From the NCBI GenBank assembly GCA_008360975.2, contig CM039192.1, positions 11,887,694-11,951,693 of the forward strand: a DNA stretch of 64,000 bases, read 5' to 3'. Positions within the stretch are counted from its first letter, which is position 1. Every line of letters begins with the position of its first letter. A program made the position numbers and the translations under genes. Shown here in pieces: positions 51,331-63,009 of this stretch. The notes under the pieces are model-generated. The model was not told the origin of the DNA, did no database searches, and worked only from the letters and a program-made list of their open reading frames with translations. This DNA comes from Lichenostomus cassidix (Eukaryota > Chordata > Aves > Passeriformes > Meliphagidae).

Positions 51331-53639
51331 TAAAACTTCCTACAATTTTAGATCCAATATGATCTGTGTATGGAAATAAATAAAAAAAAACACCTATGAG
51401 TCAGAAAGACCTGAGCAGATTGGATTCCCTTCTGGGGGTCATTGTACCTTTGCTCTCATAGTTGGTGATGTCAATGCAATCTTTTAAAGAAGTTACTTCC
51501 TGTTATCTCACTGCTGCCCATCTGTTATTCCTGTATCTCCCGATGACATGTCACCAGTGGTAGTGACAATTTCTTATCCACTGCTGTCAGGAAAAGAATA
51601 GCTTAGGAGCTTGGAAACAAATTTCAAACTAAAAGTTGCTTTGAAGTTTGATCTGCTATTCAGTGAAGCACAGTGTAGAAGAAATAGTAAACATGTCAAG
51701 ATAAAGGGAGGAAAAAAGGGAGTGAGAACAGTGGAGCAGGATAGAGATGAGCTGCATTTGCATTCATTTCCAATGTGCCTTTCAGGCACAGAGACTGAAG
51801 AGATGCATAGCCCTGTTGCCACGTGGGATTTTAGTCTGTGGTTTAGGAGTAGGGAACATACATTGTGTAGTTGAAGTAAATGTTGAAGACAGAGACTAAT
51901 CTTTTTATTAGCAGAAAGTTTTCTGTGATACAGGGTTTTACAGCAAAATTCTTCCAATACATGGGAACAGTCAGGACTCCTCTCTCAATGCTAAAAGGAT
52001 TTGTTCCCATTTTCACTTTAAATTTTACAAATCTAAAATTACAATATAATTCTGAGGGAAAAAATGGTAACAGCAGAACACTATACAGCAACATATGATT
52101 ATTTTCAAACACATTACTTTTAATAAAATCAAACATCCCCATGGAAAGTTTCATGCTTGATGTTTCCTAGCAGGAAAGTATCCAAATGGAAATTTTTACC
52201 TGGTCTAATAATTGCAAAATGACTGGGATGGGGTTTACCAAGTCCTAGGAGCCCACTCTTGGCAGCCAGCTCCTTGCAGGGCTCTCCCTCACAGCAACAA
52301 GTTTCTGGAATAAGCCCTTTGTTTGGATCAGTGCTCATCCCTTCAGGCAGAGCTAATTGGCTAATTCAATCACACTGGCTATTTAATTAATAAGGAAGCC
52401 CAAAATTCCACATGAGATGAAAGGATGAAGAGCCCAGGAATGACCCTTGATAATAATAAAAGATAATTACAAGCAAGAATTGTATTATTCAGACTTTGTT
52501 ATTGACATGATAAGCACTGCCATATGCCATGCAAGCTGTGAGCTGCACCCTACTGCTCTGAGGTGTCACTGCTCGCTGGGTTTCAATGCAAATGTGGCTG
52601 CAGGTGAAGAACTGGACACTTTGAAACCAGAGAGAAACAAAACTTCCCAGCAGTAATGACGGGAAAGCAGCCTGGCCACTTTGTTACCTGTGTTCAGGTA
52701 GAGCAGCACCACCTGTAAGATTCCTTTTTCTGTTTAGAAAGACTAGGGATGTAAAATATCAGATCCACCTTGAGGGCAGCAGGGTGATGCATGGGGAAAA
52801 AAACCCCAAACTGCTATATTATGTTTCTTGGGAAAACTAGGTTCCCTAGGAAAAAATGCAGGTGTTTTTGCAGGATCTTCTGGGAAAGGGATGGGAAACT
52901 ACACTGAAAAGCAGATTCTCAATATATAGAACAGAAGTTTCTGCCAGAATGAAAAATTTCGCAGAACTTTGGTCCTATTTTACTTACACAAAGCAAAGAA
53001 GTGTTTGCTGATCCCAGCAAAGTAATATATAGGAGGTGCCAGAAAGACATTGGGCATGAAGAAAAGTAACAAGATTACACCCCCTGCAGCACCTCTTTCC
53101 TCCCAAATCTTTAATTTGTGTGCCAGTTCCTACAGACAGCCAAGTTCTTGGGAACTAGAATTAAAAAACTGAGATAAGATATGGGCCTAATTTCTGGCTC
53201 CACCTTTCAGTCCCTGTGGACCTGGGGCACACAGAATGTTGCAGTGGGTCCAGTTCTTTCTCCTGTGATTTATCTCTTCAGACTGTGCATTCCTAAGGTA
53301 GAAACCATGTCTTCATCTGGCTATAGCATAAAAAGTCCCCAGTCTGATTAGGGTTTCTTAGTCAAAATTAAAAGTTTTATATAATCTTCCCCAATTCCTA
53401 AAAGAGGTCCTGAGTTTTATTGCTTATTAAAAGTCTGAATCTGAGAAGTGAGACATATTTGATTTGTAATGAATGTAACCCTTCAGCAAGATCACAGCTG
53501 TAGCGTTACAGAATCATTCATGTAAAGAACAGCCACTGGAAGAAAACCTGCCTTCTTTTTTTTTTTTTCTCTTTAACCTCAATAGAGCAGTTCTTTTGTT
53601 AATTACAGTTACTGCACACTGTGATATTGAAGTGCTCTG
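51331..53639. other. Non-coding DNA, no gene
   Basis: Frames around 51574-52154 on both strands (up to 127 codons) resemble no known protein. T14 lies at about 53557-53570. No transposon was recognised. Confidence 0.5.
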
Positions 53640-53960
53640 TTCTCAGACATATTCTTATTTATTTTAGTCCTTTTTTTCCCAGGTAATGAAATGTCAGAAC
53701 CCTACTTTTTCTGGTTTTGTAGTATGTTGATCAAAGTGACCTTTGCTTTGCGGCAGACACAAATCAATATAGCGCTCTGCGGTATTTGACAGATAAAGGT
53801 GCAACATATAATAAATGGCAATCACTGACGAGGAGAGCAAGAAAATACCTGCCAACTTCAGTTCATACCAGCAATTTTCAGACAATGCCACATGTTATGT
53901 TCAAAGTAAAATTCATTCGTCCATCTAATAACAGAGGTGGGGGATATTAAAGGACTCAGT
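53640..53960. promoter_or_regulatory. Candidate conserved element with TCF/nuclear-receptor-like site
   Basis: TCAAAGTGACCTTTG at 53731-53745 combines a TCF/LEF-like TCAAAG with TGACCTTTG, an extended nuclear-receptor half site. ATCAATATAGCGCTCTGCGG, a GACAGATAAAGG GATA/MEIS-like stretch and GTTCAAAGTAAAATTCATTCG follow. Several CpGs are retained in AT-rich context. A 65-codon minus frame (53694-53891) lies over it but has no splice context. Confidence 0.36.
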
Positions 53961-54096
53961 TTTGTTAAAGAAATGTTTCAGCTCACAGTAATAATTCAGA
54001 GTCCAGTCCAGATCTACCGTGGTTGGTTGCAAGTAAAGTTATTACATTTTGAAGACAGGCTAGAAGAGCAATTTTCCTTGCCATAAAGGAAAGGGA

Positions 54097-54097
<1 letters not shown>

Positions 54098-54135
<38 letters not shown>
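54098..54135. repeat. (CA)19 microsatellite
   Basis: Thirty-eight bases of uninterrupted CA repeat. Shorter impure CACA tracts occur around 54205-54219. Confidence 0.98.
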
Positions 54136-54137
<2 letters not shown>

Positions 54138-54279
54138 GCTTTTACCCAAGAAATGAAATAGTAATTATATACACCCATACAAACACAGTCTCTTATTGTT
54201 TCTCACACACACAGACACACGGATTGTCTTAATATCCTAAAGCTGCTCTCCAGCGCAGTGTTTCACAGCTGTTTGATTT

Positions 54280-54480
54280 TCTTGTATTCTGCCTAACCTG
54301 CTGATAATTTATATACAAATGGAAACAATTTCTATTTAAATGCTTAATTGCAAGTACTGTCAGCAAATTTGAAGTCAAATGGCAGCTTCAGCCCACTATA
54401 AATGAACTTCGGGTGTGTTAGGGTAAATTTCTCTTTCACTATGGCTTGTCTTACTTTCAGTAACACAAATAGCTTAATGT
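54280..54480. promoter_or_regulatory. Candidate conserved non-coding element (weak)
   Basis: TGCTGATAATTTATATAC, AATGCTTAATTGCAAGTACTG (homeodomain and NKX-like CAAGTA) and CACTATAAATGAACTTCGGG. It is complex and AT-rich. This is inferred from texture. Confidence 0.26.
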
Positions 54481-56175
54481 AAGGGTCTATCTCAAATGGA
54501 AAGCAAAGCTGGATTTTACTCTCTGTGAGTTGTAAATGATGAGTTGTGCTCCAGCACAGAGCAGTGGTGGCTGAGCAGCTGCTCTGCACAGCAGGCACCC
54601 AGGCAGGGCAGCCCCCAAAGCAATTCCCACCAAGGGAGAGCAGATTTGGGGCTGAGGTTTATGGCCTGTAGCCTCTGTGAGAAGAGCAGAGACCAAGGCA
54701 CCCTCTCCACAGGCTGGAATTCTGGGTGTTTCAAATCAAGGGTCTCATTCTAGCAGACAACCTCTGGTTATATTTCTTCTGTGATGGAAGTGTCTGTCCA
54801 TGGAACTGCTGGTAGGACCTTTAAGTGAGGATGCTGTGCTTTGTTTGGACACCTAGAAAGCATCTTTATTTTCTTCTCCTCACAGGAAACTAATTTTGTA
54901 TTGTGACTGAAAGGCCATTTTATTTGTCTGTTGTTCATAATATATGTAATTTTACAACTGTCCTTTAATGTTTATTTTCACAAGTGTTTTGCATGAACCT
55001 GTTGATACACTTAAAGGAAAAAAAAAAAAAGCCAATTCAGAACACACTTGTGGCTGTTCAGAGTCACTTGATGTGGTTCAGTGCAGACACACCTAATTTA
55101 TGAAGCCAAAATATCAATCATGTCCATGCAGTGTGTGTCTGCTAGTGCCTCACACCTTATACATGCAAAACTGGAGACTGAGACTCTGTGTTAAATTTAG
55201 ACTAATATTGTCAGGGTGGGACCATTTATTGGCACAGTTCAGGGCTAATGGCCAAATTCGGTGTTGAAGCCTGGAATGCACAGCCAGCTGATGTTCCAGA
55301 GCAGAGCAGCCTGCAGGAAGGGGATTGCAAACACAGGGGCAGCTCAGTGCCCAGCAGCTTGGACCAGCATGCAGCAGGGAAAGGCCAGTTCTAGGGAACA
55401 AGTAGAGCAGCCCAGGGAATTGTAGGAATCTTTTGATCCACTCCAGATTCTTTCTCATTTAGTGAAGTTTTCATCACTTATCCTGGCCTTTTCCAGGGGA
55501 AATATTATATTTCATTACTTATATTCTTCTGTGATAATACTATAACAATGAGAATTTATTTCCCTCTGGTTACTACTGTGCCATTATTTACTATTTTCTC
55601 ACCTTCTCTTTATGAAAATTGAGTTGTTCCTTTTTTTTTTTCAAAATACTGAACAGGGAGCAGATGTTTTTTGTCGTCTGTCTGCAATAATGCCAGACTT
55701 TTCCTAAGCTGCTGAATGCATGATTAACTTTAAACTGATCCTGCTTCTGTGTATCATTTTTCCTGTATCCTGTTGTGTTAAACTGCACCCATCATTACCT
55801 GAGATGCATCATGTAGCCTAGTTCATGTTAACCCATTCTGAATTTCTCACACTCTCACACTTGTGCAAAGCAGTTTTTACTGTTATCATTATACATTTTG
55901 CCACACAATATATTTAGTGAAATTAGTCACTTATTTAGGACCTATTAATAGCTGACCTCTCCAGCCTGGGAAATGTAGTCATATAGTGCAGGAAAACTTT
56001 TCCTTGTAGAATATCCTTGTTATTTCAAATGATGGTTTCATACTAAGTTATCACAGTCTGGCATGTTGTCAGGTAATTGACAGCTATGAAAAGACCACAT
56101 TCATTCCCCCCAAAGTTGCATGCAGTTGTTCTGCTGCTGTGAAGTGTGGGTTTAGCAAGGAGAGAGTCTCTAAAC
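54481..56175. other. Non-coding DNA, no gene
   Basis: A GC-richer patch at 54540-54730 and frames near 55150-55458 are compositional. A13 is at 55018-55030 and a T-rich run near 55630-55641. A motif-rich AT stretch near 54900-55010 was too weak to list separately. Confidence 0.45.
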
Positions 56176-56900
56176 ATCATAACCTTGCAAAGGGGGTTGT
56201 TACCCCAACTGGCAAATGCTCAACTGTGAGCAACAGATTTATTACCTGACATAATTAATGGCCTAGATAGTGACATTTCCCATATTATAGACAATCATGA
56301 ATTATGAGCCCAGCTGCTAGCCTTCTCATTCACTGAAATCGGTTGATAAATATGTTTATTCGAGGTCAGCTTGGCCTCATCCATTAGAAATATTGTTTTT
56401 CTAAACATTACATTGATTTAATTTAACTCTAATCAATTTAAAATGGTTCTGACAATTAACAAAAGCTTCAAATATGACCTTAAAGTAATAGGATTCATTA
56501 GCTATGTTTAGGATTAAACTTATCCTAATAGGGCTATTTTTCTTCTGAGGGCATGTAGTAGGCCGACTGGTGGTCAGTCAAAATGAAATCAATTATTATA
56601 AATTATACAGTTTGGGTTGATTATGTCGTGCTTGCTAATTTGTATAAATAAGGACCTCAAACAATGGAAGCCATTTATTAATAACTATCTGTGTCCCAAC
56701 CTGTATCCCACTTTATGCTACAGCTGCAGGATCATCTGTTACCCATGAAGTATTATATTCTCTACTGCTAGGCATATATGCTAATTAAACCCATAATTAA
56801 TTGTAACAGTTATAGTTAAAGTCAAAATGCTGACAGCCTTTTTGGCCTATTATTCATGGTAATCAACTGATTCAAAAGGCACCATAATCAAGGATTCCTG
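56176..56900. promoter_or_regulatory. Candidate long conserved non-coding element
   Basis: About 700 bp of complex AT-rich sequence with dense homeodomain-like cores. Examples are TTTAATTTAACTCTAATC, TGACAATTAAC, TTAGGATTAAACTTATCC (paired BCD/OTX/PITX-like GGATTA), AATCAATTATTATAAATTATAC, GCTAATTAAACC and CATAATTAATTG. CpGs are retained near 56340, 56361, 56564 and 56627. No repeats or coding frames are present. By texture this is the strongest and longest enhancer-like block in the window. Conservation is inferred, not measured. Confidence 0.45.
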
Positions 56901-59900
56901 CGCCAGCCAGGGGATCAGAACACAATGGCAGCACCAGTGACAGCTGGCACCCACAGGTCTCCGGGTACAATAGGAAATGTAAACCTCTAGGGCTGAAATG
57001 CCTCCATGTGAACAGTGCCCATTGTTCTTCCGAGGGAAAACAGGAGCCTAAGTTGTATTTAAGGGCTGGCTCTGCAGTGCAGTGGTGAGCAGAAGGGCAC
57101 AGGAGCCCCACAGAGCCCACCTGGCCTTCCTGGGGCACTGGCAGCACTCAGGGCTTAGCACTGTCCGTGCCTCAGTGTCCTCTGCCTCTAACCCTCACCA
57201 AACCCTTCACCTGCTGCAGGGGCTTAGATTAGGGATGGCAATTCTGGAGAGTGTTTTGGAATGCTGAGAAGAGACTTTATTGGCTCTGCTCTCATTAAGC
57301 TTGTGTCTGCTGGGCAGTGGGCAGTGCCCAAGGGTGTGTGCTGCCCTGGGGGTGTTACCTGCAGAAAGAGAGGATCAGCCTGGGCAGGGAACATCTCCTT
57401 TCCCATGTACATCTGTCTGTGTATCAGCCTTTGAACTTGTAGGAAATGCCTTTTATTTTGTTCCCAGGCACAGAGGTGGATCACAGCAGCCCTGAGAGGA
57501 CAGGGTGGAGGGAGGAAGGAGAAGGGGACAATCTGACTATTGGCAGCAGAGACCCACAAACACTCTTCTGACACTTGCTCTATGTGGGCACAAACCAGGG
57601 TGCCTCCAGAGTGACCTGAGCTCTTCAGGAGGCCACCAGGAGTGGACAAGGGAGTGAAGGCCAAATGAGAGGCCACTTTGAGCAATGACCCTTTGCAGCC
57701 CAGAGGAGGTGCAGTGCCAGAGGGGGCATCTGAACCTGTTGCACCCACAAGGTTCCTGTCTCTAGGGAGCTTGCCTCTCTTTCCTCCTCAGTGGAAAGCC
57801 AATCTAGTTATCCATCCCTGCATGGGGCCTCAGATCACAATCTGAGTCATTGCTTCCATGGTCAGGCTTGTTCATGGCACTGCTAGGCCAGCAAGTTTAT
57901 ACATACACATCTTGAGATGTGCTGCTGCTGAAACAAGGTTAGCCAGAGTCTCATTACTAAGATTTACACTGTCAGTTACAGAGATGCCCATCCAGTCCTA
58001 TAACACATGAATTTATGGGCATCACAGAGAATTTTTTATTGTTAGAGCTCATATACAATGTGTGCCCTTAGTGACACATTTTTAAATAAAATATATTGTA
58101 CTAGTGATTTCTAATGCTTAAAATAAAATAAAATAATAATCAACTTTTAGCTACAGTTTCCCCCTGGTTATTGAGCTGAACTTAATGACTGGCTGAAAAG
58201 TATTTGTCAACACAACAGCTGGAGAGCAACACTTTCTTGTGGCTTTATGTCACAGCATATGCCAGCCACTCAGAACATGTGATAATTCAACTGGAGCTGG
58301 TACTACAATAGCAGATGGGTTAAAGCATTGTTATTCTCACTCTAGCTCCCAGCCCTTGAGGGATCACTAAATAAAATCAAAGCAGATGGACCATTACAAG
58401 CTCATTTGTGTTCACTACAAGCACCTCAACCTCCAGTTGTGATATACTGCACCTTTGTATAAAATGACATGTATGGTAACATGGCCTAATGAAAATAGCA
58501 TCAGACTTGGCAAGTGAGGAATGAGACTGGGAAATATGCACAGATCTATTTATCACTGAGTTCTTACCTTGCAGAAAGGGTTCATTCCCATCCCTCCCCC
58601 CCCCCCCCAATGTTTATCATAGTATTTTTCTCCATGTTTATAGTTTAATCTCCTCACACTTGTCACAAGAGCTAAGCAGAGGCTGTTGGTTGTGGCTGTA
58701 GGAGCCAAGCAGGGCTCCCAGCCTGTGCAAATCAGGAGGAGTGCTACTGACCAGGAGTGCAAAAGTCATTCCTTGAAGTCGCCCTTGAATATGCTGATCC
58801 AGGTGGCCCACAGGGGCCAAGGCTTTGAGCAGCTGCTGGCCTCAAACCTGCAGGGACCAGGGCACTGTGCACATTTCTCAGCCTGCCCTTGAACGAGGTG
58901 TTCCACGCCTCTACACTTCTGAGCTTACAGGGGACTTGGTGCATGGAATCAACTGCTCCACTAAATTCCAACATTTGTGTCTGTGAGGTCCCAGTCAGCA
59001 TCTCTGAGCAAACTCCCCGAGCATGGGAGGCACTTGCTTCCTAAGGATGAAAGATATTAAAACTCTCAGTTTCTGGAGGAGCATCCTTTGGGCTCTGCTG
59101 ACAAAGTCAGAGTTTCAACTGAAAAATTCTTCTTGCCATGCTCAGCAGCCCAACATAAAATTAAAGGCACATCCAGTGCCTGCTTAAAAAAATATCTTCT
59201 GAGCACCTTGTTCAGCAATGCACCAACAAAGTCACCTGAAGGCTTTGTCCTAAAGTTCCCACCCTGACCATTCTGCTTCAGGGAGCTCCAGCAAGATGAA
59301 ATATGGCAGGAAAGCTCTTGCTTCCCTTTATGACAACTGTGCCTTCTCCTCAACCACACAGACACAAACACACAAACACACTTGTGTGCGCAGTTAATGA
59401 CAATTCCCAAAGTAAACTCCTCTCAAATGTGAGCTTTTTATATCTGCATGTATTTTTTTTCCTGCCCAGCTTGAAACAGCTTCTGTGCCCCACTGCAGGA
59501 ACAGCTGCATTCTGTGCTAAATTGCATATACTGTGAACTTATTCAAGGCTTTGAGAGTTCTGTTTTTTCCTGTATAAACAGGAAAAGGGGGAGTAGACAG
59601 TGTAAGACTGTCACACAAGACTATGAACCTTTGGCAGAAGCTCCATAGGTGACCTGACCACCATAGGTCCCTTTACACAGCTGCTGCTGGACTTTAAAGA
59701 GCCAGAGAGGTACAGCAGTGGAAAGCCAAAGAAATCACTTTGTTGGGGTTGATAAATACAGTTGAACATCAGTGACTGCACTGTGCAAGTTGAAAAACCT
59801 GTCCAGCTTTTTTGGTGAAACAGCCTCTTCCTGACTGTCTGAATCATATAAAATGATGAATGGATCAGATAATATTTCTCACCTTAGCCAGAAACTGCAG

Positions 59901-61080
59901 GGCAGCTGGACAGTGTCAAGGACTGTGCTCCCAGGGAGTACACTGCCTGCAGCTCATGACCGCATCCTGGTTGGTTTGTTCTCCCTGAGCACTTTCTGTT
60001 CAGTGCAGGACTCATCCTCAACTGTGAATTGGCAAAACTCTGTCAGAGGCATGTGCAGGTCAGGTCAGGCATCAGCACTGCCTCTTATCTGCTGGCCAGC
60101 TTTCCTATCAGCCAAACTAATTTGCTAAGATAATTCTGTTTCCTGCCATCTATTACAATAAATCAACCACTGTAGCTTCATTGAATTCTCTGCCAACTGC
60201 TGCCCTTGAAATTCTCAGACTGAAGGGGGGGCTGGGAGGGAAACCTGTACTCTTCTAAATATAAGAAAGTTTTAGACAAAAAACTTGATATTCTGGGCAA
60301 TGCTGTATCTCCTCAGCCCCACACTAATGGTGTGCCAGAGTCAGCTCAGACTGAAGCAAACCCCAATGCATCAATCATTCCTTTGAAAACAATTTTTTTG
60401 AATAATGTAATCTCAGGTGGGTACACCTGTGGGTAAACACAAACACAGCAAGTGACACAGAGAGATAGAGAACAAGAGAACACGAGCACACATTCAGGAA
60501 AGAGCAAGAGTGAAATGACAAGGGATTGTGTGAAGGGATTGTTGAAGAAAGAAATAAACGTGTTCCAATGAAATGGTGACTCTCTGACAGTTAATTTTGA
60601 AGAGGAAAAAGATATTGAGGATAGGTGGGAATTGAAGAAACATGAAGCATTTCAAAGCATGCCTATTACAGGAGCAAGAATTCAGGGGCAAGAATTCAAG
60701 AAACTGTATTCTACTTTTCCTTATAGCAATATCAAATACTGAGAGTAGCAGTGATACTACAGTTCACAGTCATATTTAAAATTAGAAGATGCACTACTTT
60801 ATACCCTACTTGTATAGCTTTGTTTAGATTACATATTTAATAATGCTAATATGCTGGGTTTGGTTTTTTTTAAAGGGTCCTCTATTCCTCATGCAATTTC
60901 AGCATTTTCTTTTGAATTATCCACAAGATCAACACTGGTTTTGTAATAACTCTGCTGGGATAAAACTCAGCCTGTACCATTTAGGTCACTGAAGGAAGCC
61001 AACTCCACAGCAGCGTGTCTGGGTTCATTCAGTCAGTCATTTGGCAGAAGGATGTGTAAACATAGTTGCATAGCCCCTCC
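56901..61080. other. Non-coding DNA with a GC-richer block
   Basis: A block at about 57060-57780 is clearly GC-richer than its surroundings. It carries a 174-codon minus frame (57224-57748) and shorter plus frames, none with recognisable domains. An unrecognised old insertion is possible. Similar smaller patches occur at 58640-59040 and 59850-60120. A poly-C tract is listed separately. Confidence 0.45.
58596..58608. repeat. Poly-C tract (C13)
   Basis: Thirteen consecutive cytosines, preceded by TCCCT. The true length may be uncertain. Confidence 0.9.
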
Positions 61081-61560
61081 CTGTCTTTAAATATTCAGAG
61101 GAAAAGTCACAGAAGAACTGATAATGTAACAATAATAATGGGGCTGAAGAACAGTATTATAGTGTGAACTCATGTATCCCTTGGTTTCATTAACATGTTT
61201 AACAGCTGCTTGTTTCTCGGTTATAGAAAGATCATTACCTGACTTGTAAGAAGAGAGGGGGAGTCTGTTCACCTTTGGGCAACTAGCTCTGCATTTATTA
61301 ATAGTTGTTGCCCATCTAGTTATACATTTAATTGCTGCATTATAATTTATTTATTCACTGATTTATTGTAATAGATGAGTAGAAACAAAATTACCTTTGC
61401 AAATTACTTGGATAGGTGGGAAGTTTGCATGGTTAAAAATACCCCAACATGCAGTGTGGAATGTGAGATGTTACCCAGTGAATAACATCTTCACACATCA
61501 GCACTAGCAGAGTCAAACTGGTCTCATTGTAAAGCAAAGGTAAATCCAGCCAATTTATAT
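61081..61560. promoter_or_regulatory. Candidate conserved non-coding element (weak)
   Basis: It has GTAACAATAATAATGG, TTTATTAATAGTTG, ACATTTAATTGCTGC, ATTATAATTTATTTATTC, CAAATTACTTGG and a TTCACCTTTGGG TCF-like stretch. It is AT-rich and mostly non-repetitive. This is inferred from texture. Confidence 0.25.
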
Positions 61561-62130
61561 ACTGCTTAAAAAAAATTACTGTGTAACTTCTATACAAGTA
61601 TCCTTACAATCCCTGATGTCTCTTTGCTGCATGGAACAGGGAATCAGCTGAAAAATGAACAACAAAGAGGATGGAAAGCAAAGACCTGTAAAAAATGATA
61701 AAGGTAGGAAGTTTGCAGAGCAGGTAGTGAAGCCAGGGCTGTCTGTGTCAGTGTGGTTGGGCAGCTCAGCCCCACAGCCCAGCCAGGCTGCAGCTCATGC
61801 CTTGCTGTAGCACCAAACGGGACAGGGGAACCTCTCACACAGCACCAGCAGCCAAATGGGGCCACAGAGAGTCAGGCAGAGCCAGAGATAGAAAATACAC
61901 ACATGGAATTATTTCCTCTTTCAGTTATTAATACATATAGGGAATAGTTAGACCCAGAAAAACTCCATTTTTTTTCTTCAACTAATTAAAACTAATGATT
62001 TGACAAAAATGATTAATGAATAACAACATCCACTGTCAAATTTCTGTGTACACAGATTGAACAGCTGCAAAACTTATCCGTTTGGGCCACAAAATGCAGG
62101 TTGGTTTTTGGTGGTTTTATTTTTGTCCTT
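61561..62130. other. Non-coding DNA, nothing recognised
   Basis: A small GC-richer patch at about 61730-61880 lies within AT-rich DNA. No element was recognised. Confidence 0.45.
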
Positions 62131-62712
62131 AAAACCTGGAGGCTGCAGCAGCCCCCGGGGGCAGTGGGACTCCTGCAGGGCTTGATTCCCGAGCTGGCAG
62201 GAGCAGATTGCTGCTGGAGAGCCTGGAGGGGAGCCAGGGGCTGCGGGAGGCGGAGGTGCAGCCACACCGCCGGGCTGGACCTCTTCTCGTTCAGCTCCCG
62301 GGCTCTCTCCTGTGATACTTCGTTTTGCATGAAAGTTTTAGGGGTGAAAAATTATTACTCCCTCCATTCGCGTTGTTTATATAGTTTTCATCACCTTCCA
62401 CTAAGTGCTGCCCTAAGATTGCCTTCGGATGTTGCATCTCCCAGCAGTATCTGCGTTAGTCACTCAGACGCAGGTAGGGTTTGGGTGCAGTTTGCTGGGC
62501 CCAGAGGTGGAGCAGTGAGCCCTGGCCAGTGTGCCTGTGCTGCCAGCCCAGCCCGCGGGCAGCTCCGGCCAGGGACTGCCATGGCTCCAGCGGGGGCGAG
62601 GGACAGCCCTGCCCTGCTCGGGGGGCGCTGGGCATGGATAGAGCTGCGGCAGCTGCAGATGCACCTCGAGAGGGGAGCCAACGGGTAGGGGTAGGAGCAG
62701 CAGGAGCAGCAG
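62131..62712. other. CpG-containing GC-rich block, possible promoter or first exon
   Basis: From 62131 to 62310 and again from 62480 the GC content is high, with many CpGs (CCCCCGGGGGC, GGGAGGCGGAGG, CACCGCCGGGC, CTCCCGGG). Between them a TATA-like TTTATATAG lies at 62376-62384, and a donor-like CAG|GTAGGG at 62471-62479. A 195-codon plus frame (62101-62688) spans the block, but its peptide is low-complexity and unrecognised. The block may be an unannotated promoter or non-coding first exon, or simply GC-rich sequence next to a minisatellite. Confidence 0.25.
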
Positions 62713-63009
62713 GACACAGCCGGGCTGACACAGGGGGGACACAGCGGGGACACAGGCAGGCTGACACCCGCGGGGACACAGCCGGGCTGACACAGGGGGG
62801 ACACAGCGGGGACACAGGCAGGCTGACACCCGCGGGGACACAGCCGGGCTGACACAGGGGGGACACAGCGGGGACACAGTGGGGACACAGGCAGGCTGAC
62901 ACCCGCGGGGACACAGCCGGGCTGACACAGGGGGGACACAGCGGGGACACAGTGGGGACACAGCCGGGCTGACACCCGCCGGGACACAGTGGGGACACGG
63001 GAGCGACAC
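62713..63009 (+). repeat. GC-rich minisatellite, 62/73-bp units
   Basis: Four units start at 62713, 62775, 62837 and 62910 with GACACAGCCGGGCTGACACA, followed by a partial copy. The first two units are 62 bp. The third and fourth are 73 bp, each with an extra 11-bp TGGGGACACAG block, so there is repetition within the repetition (a GGGGACACAG-like core). On the minus strand the array lacks stops in all three frames, giving overlapping frames of 206, 211 and 236 codons of VSPLCP/CVPAVSP-type repeats. These are artefacts of the array, not genes. Confidence 0.95.
62930..62968 (+). other. Potential G-quadruplex in minisatellite
   Basis: Runs of G6, G4, G4 and G3 at 62930, 62943, 62954 and 62966 are separated by loops of 7, 7 and 8 bases. 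This is near the usual limit for intramolecular quadruplexes. Similar runs occur in the third unit. Confidence 0.5.

Noticed and set aside
53694..53891. 65-codon minus frame with a hydrophobic stretch that could be a small membrane protein
   Set aside because: It lies over enhancer-like sequence, has no splice or initiation context, and has no family resemblance.
57224..57748. 174-codon minus-strand open frame in a GC-rich block
   Set aside because: Composition-driven. Shorter frames are open on the other strand too, and the peptide matches no family I know.
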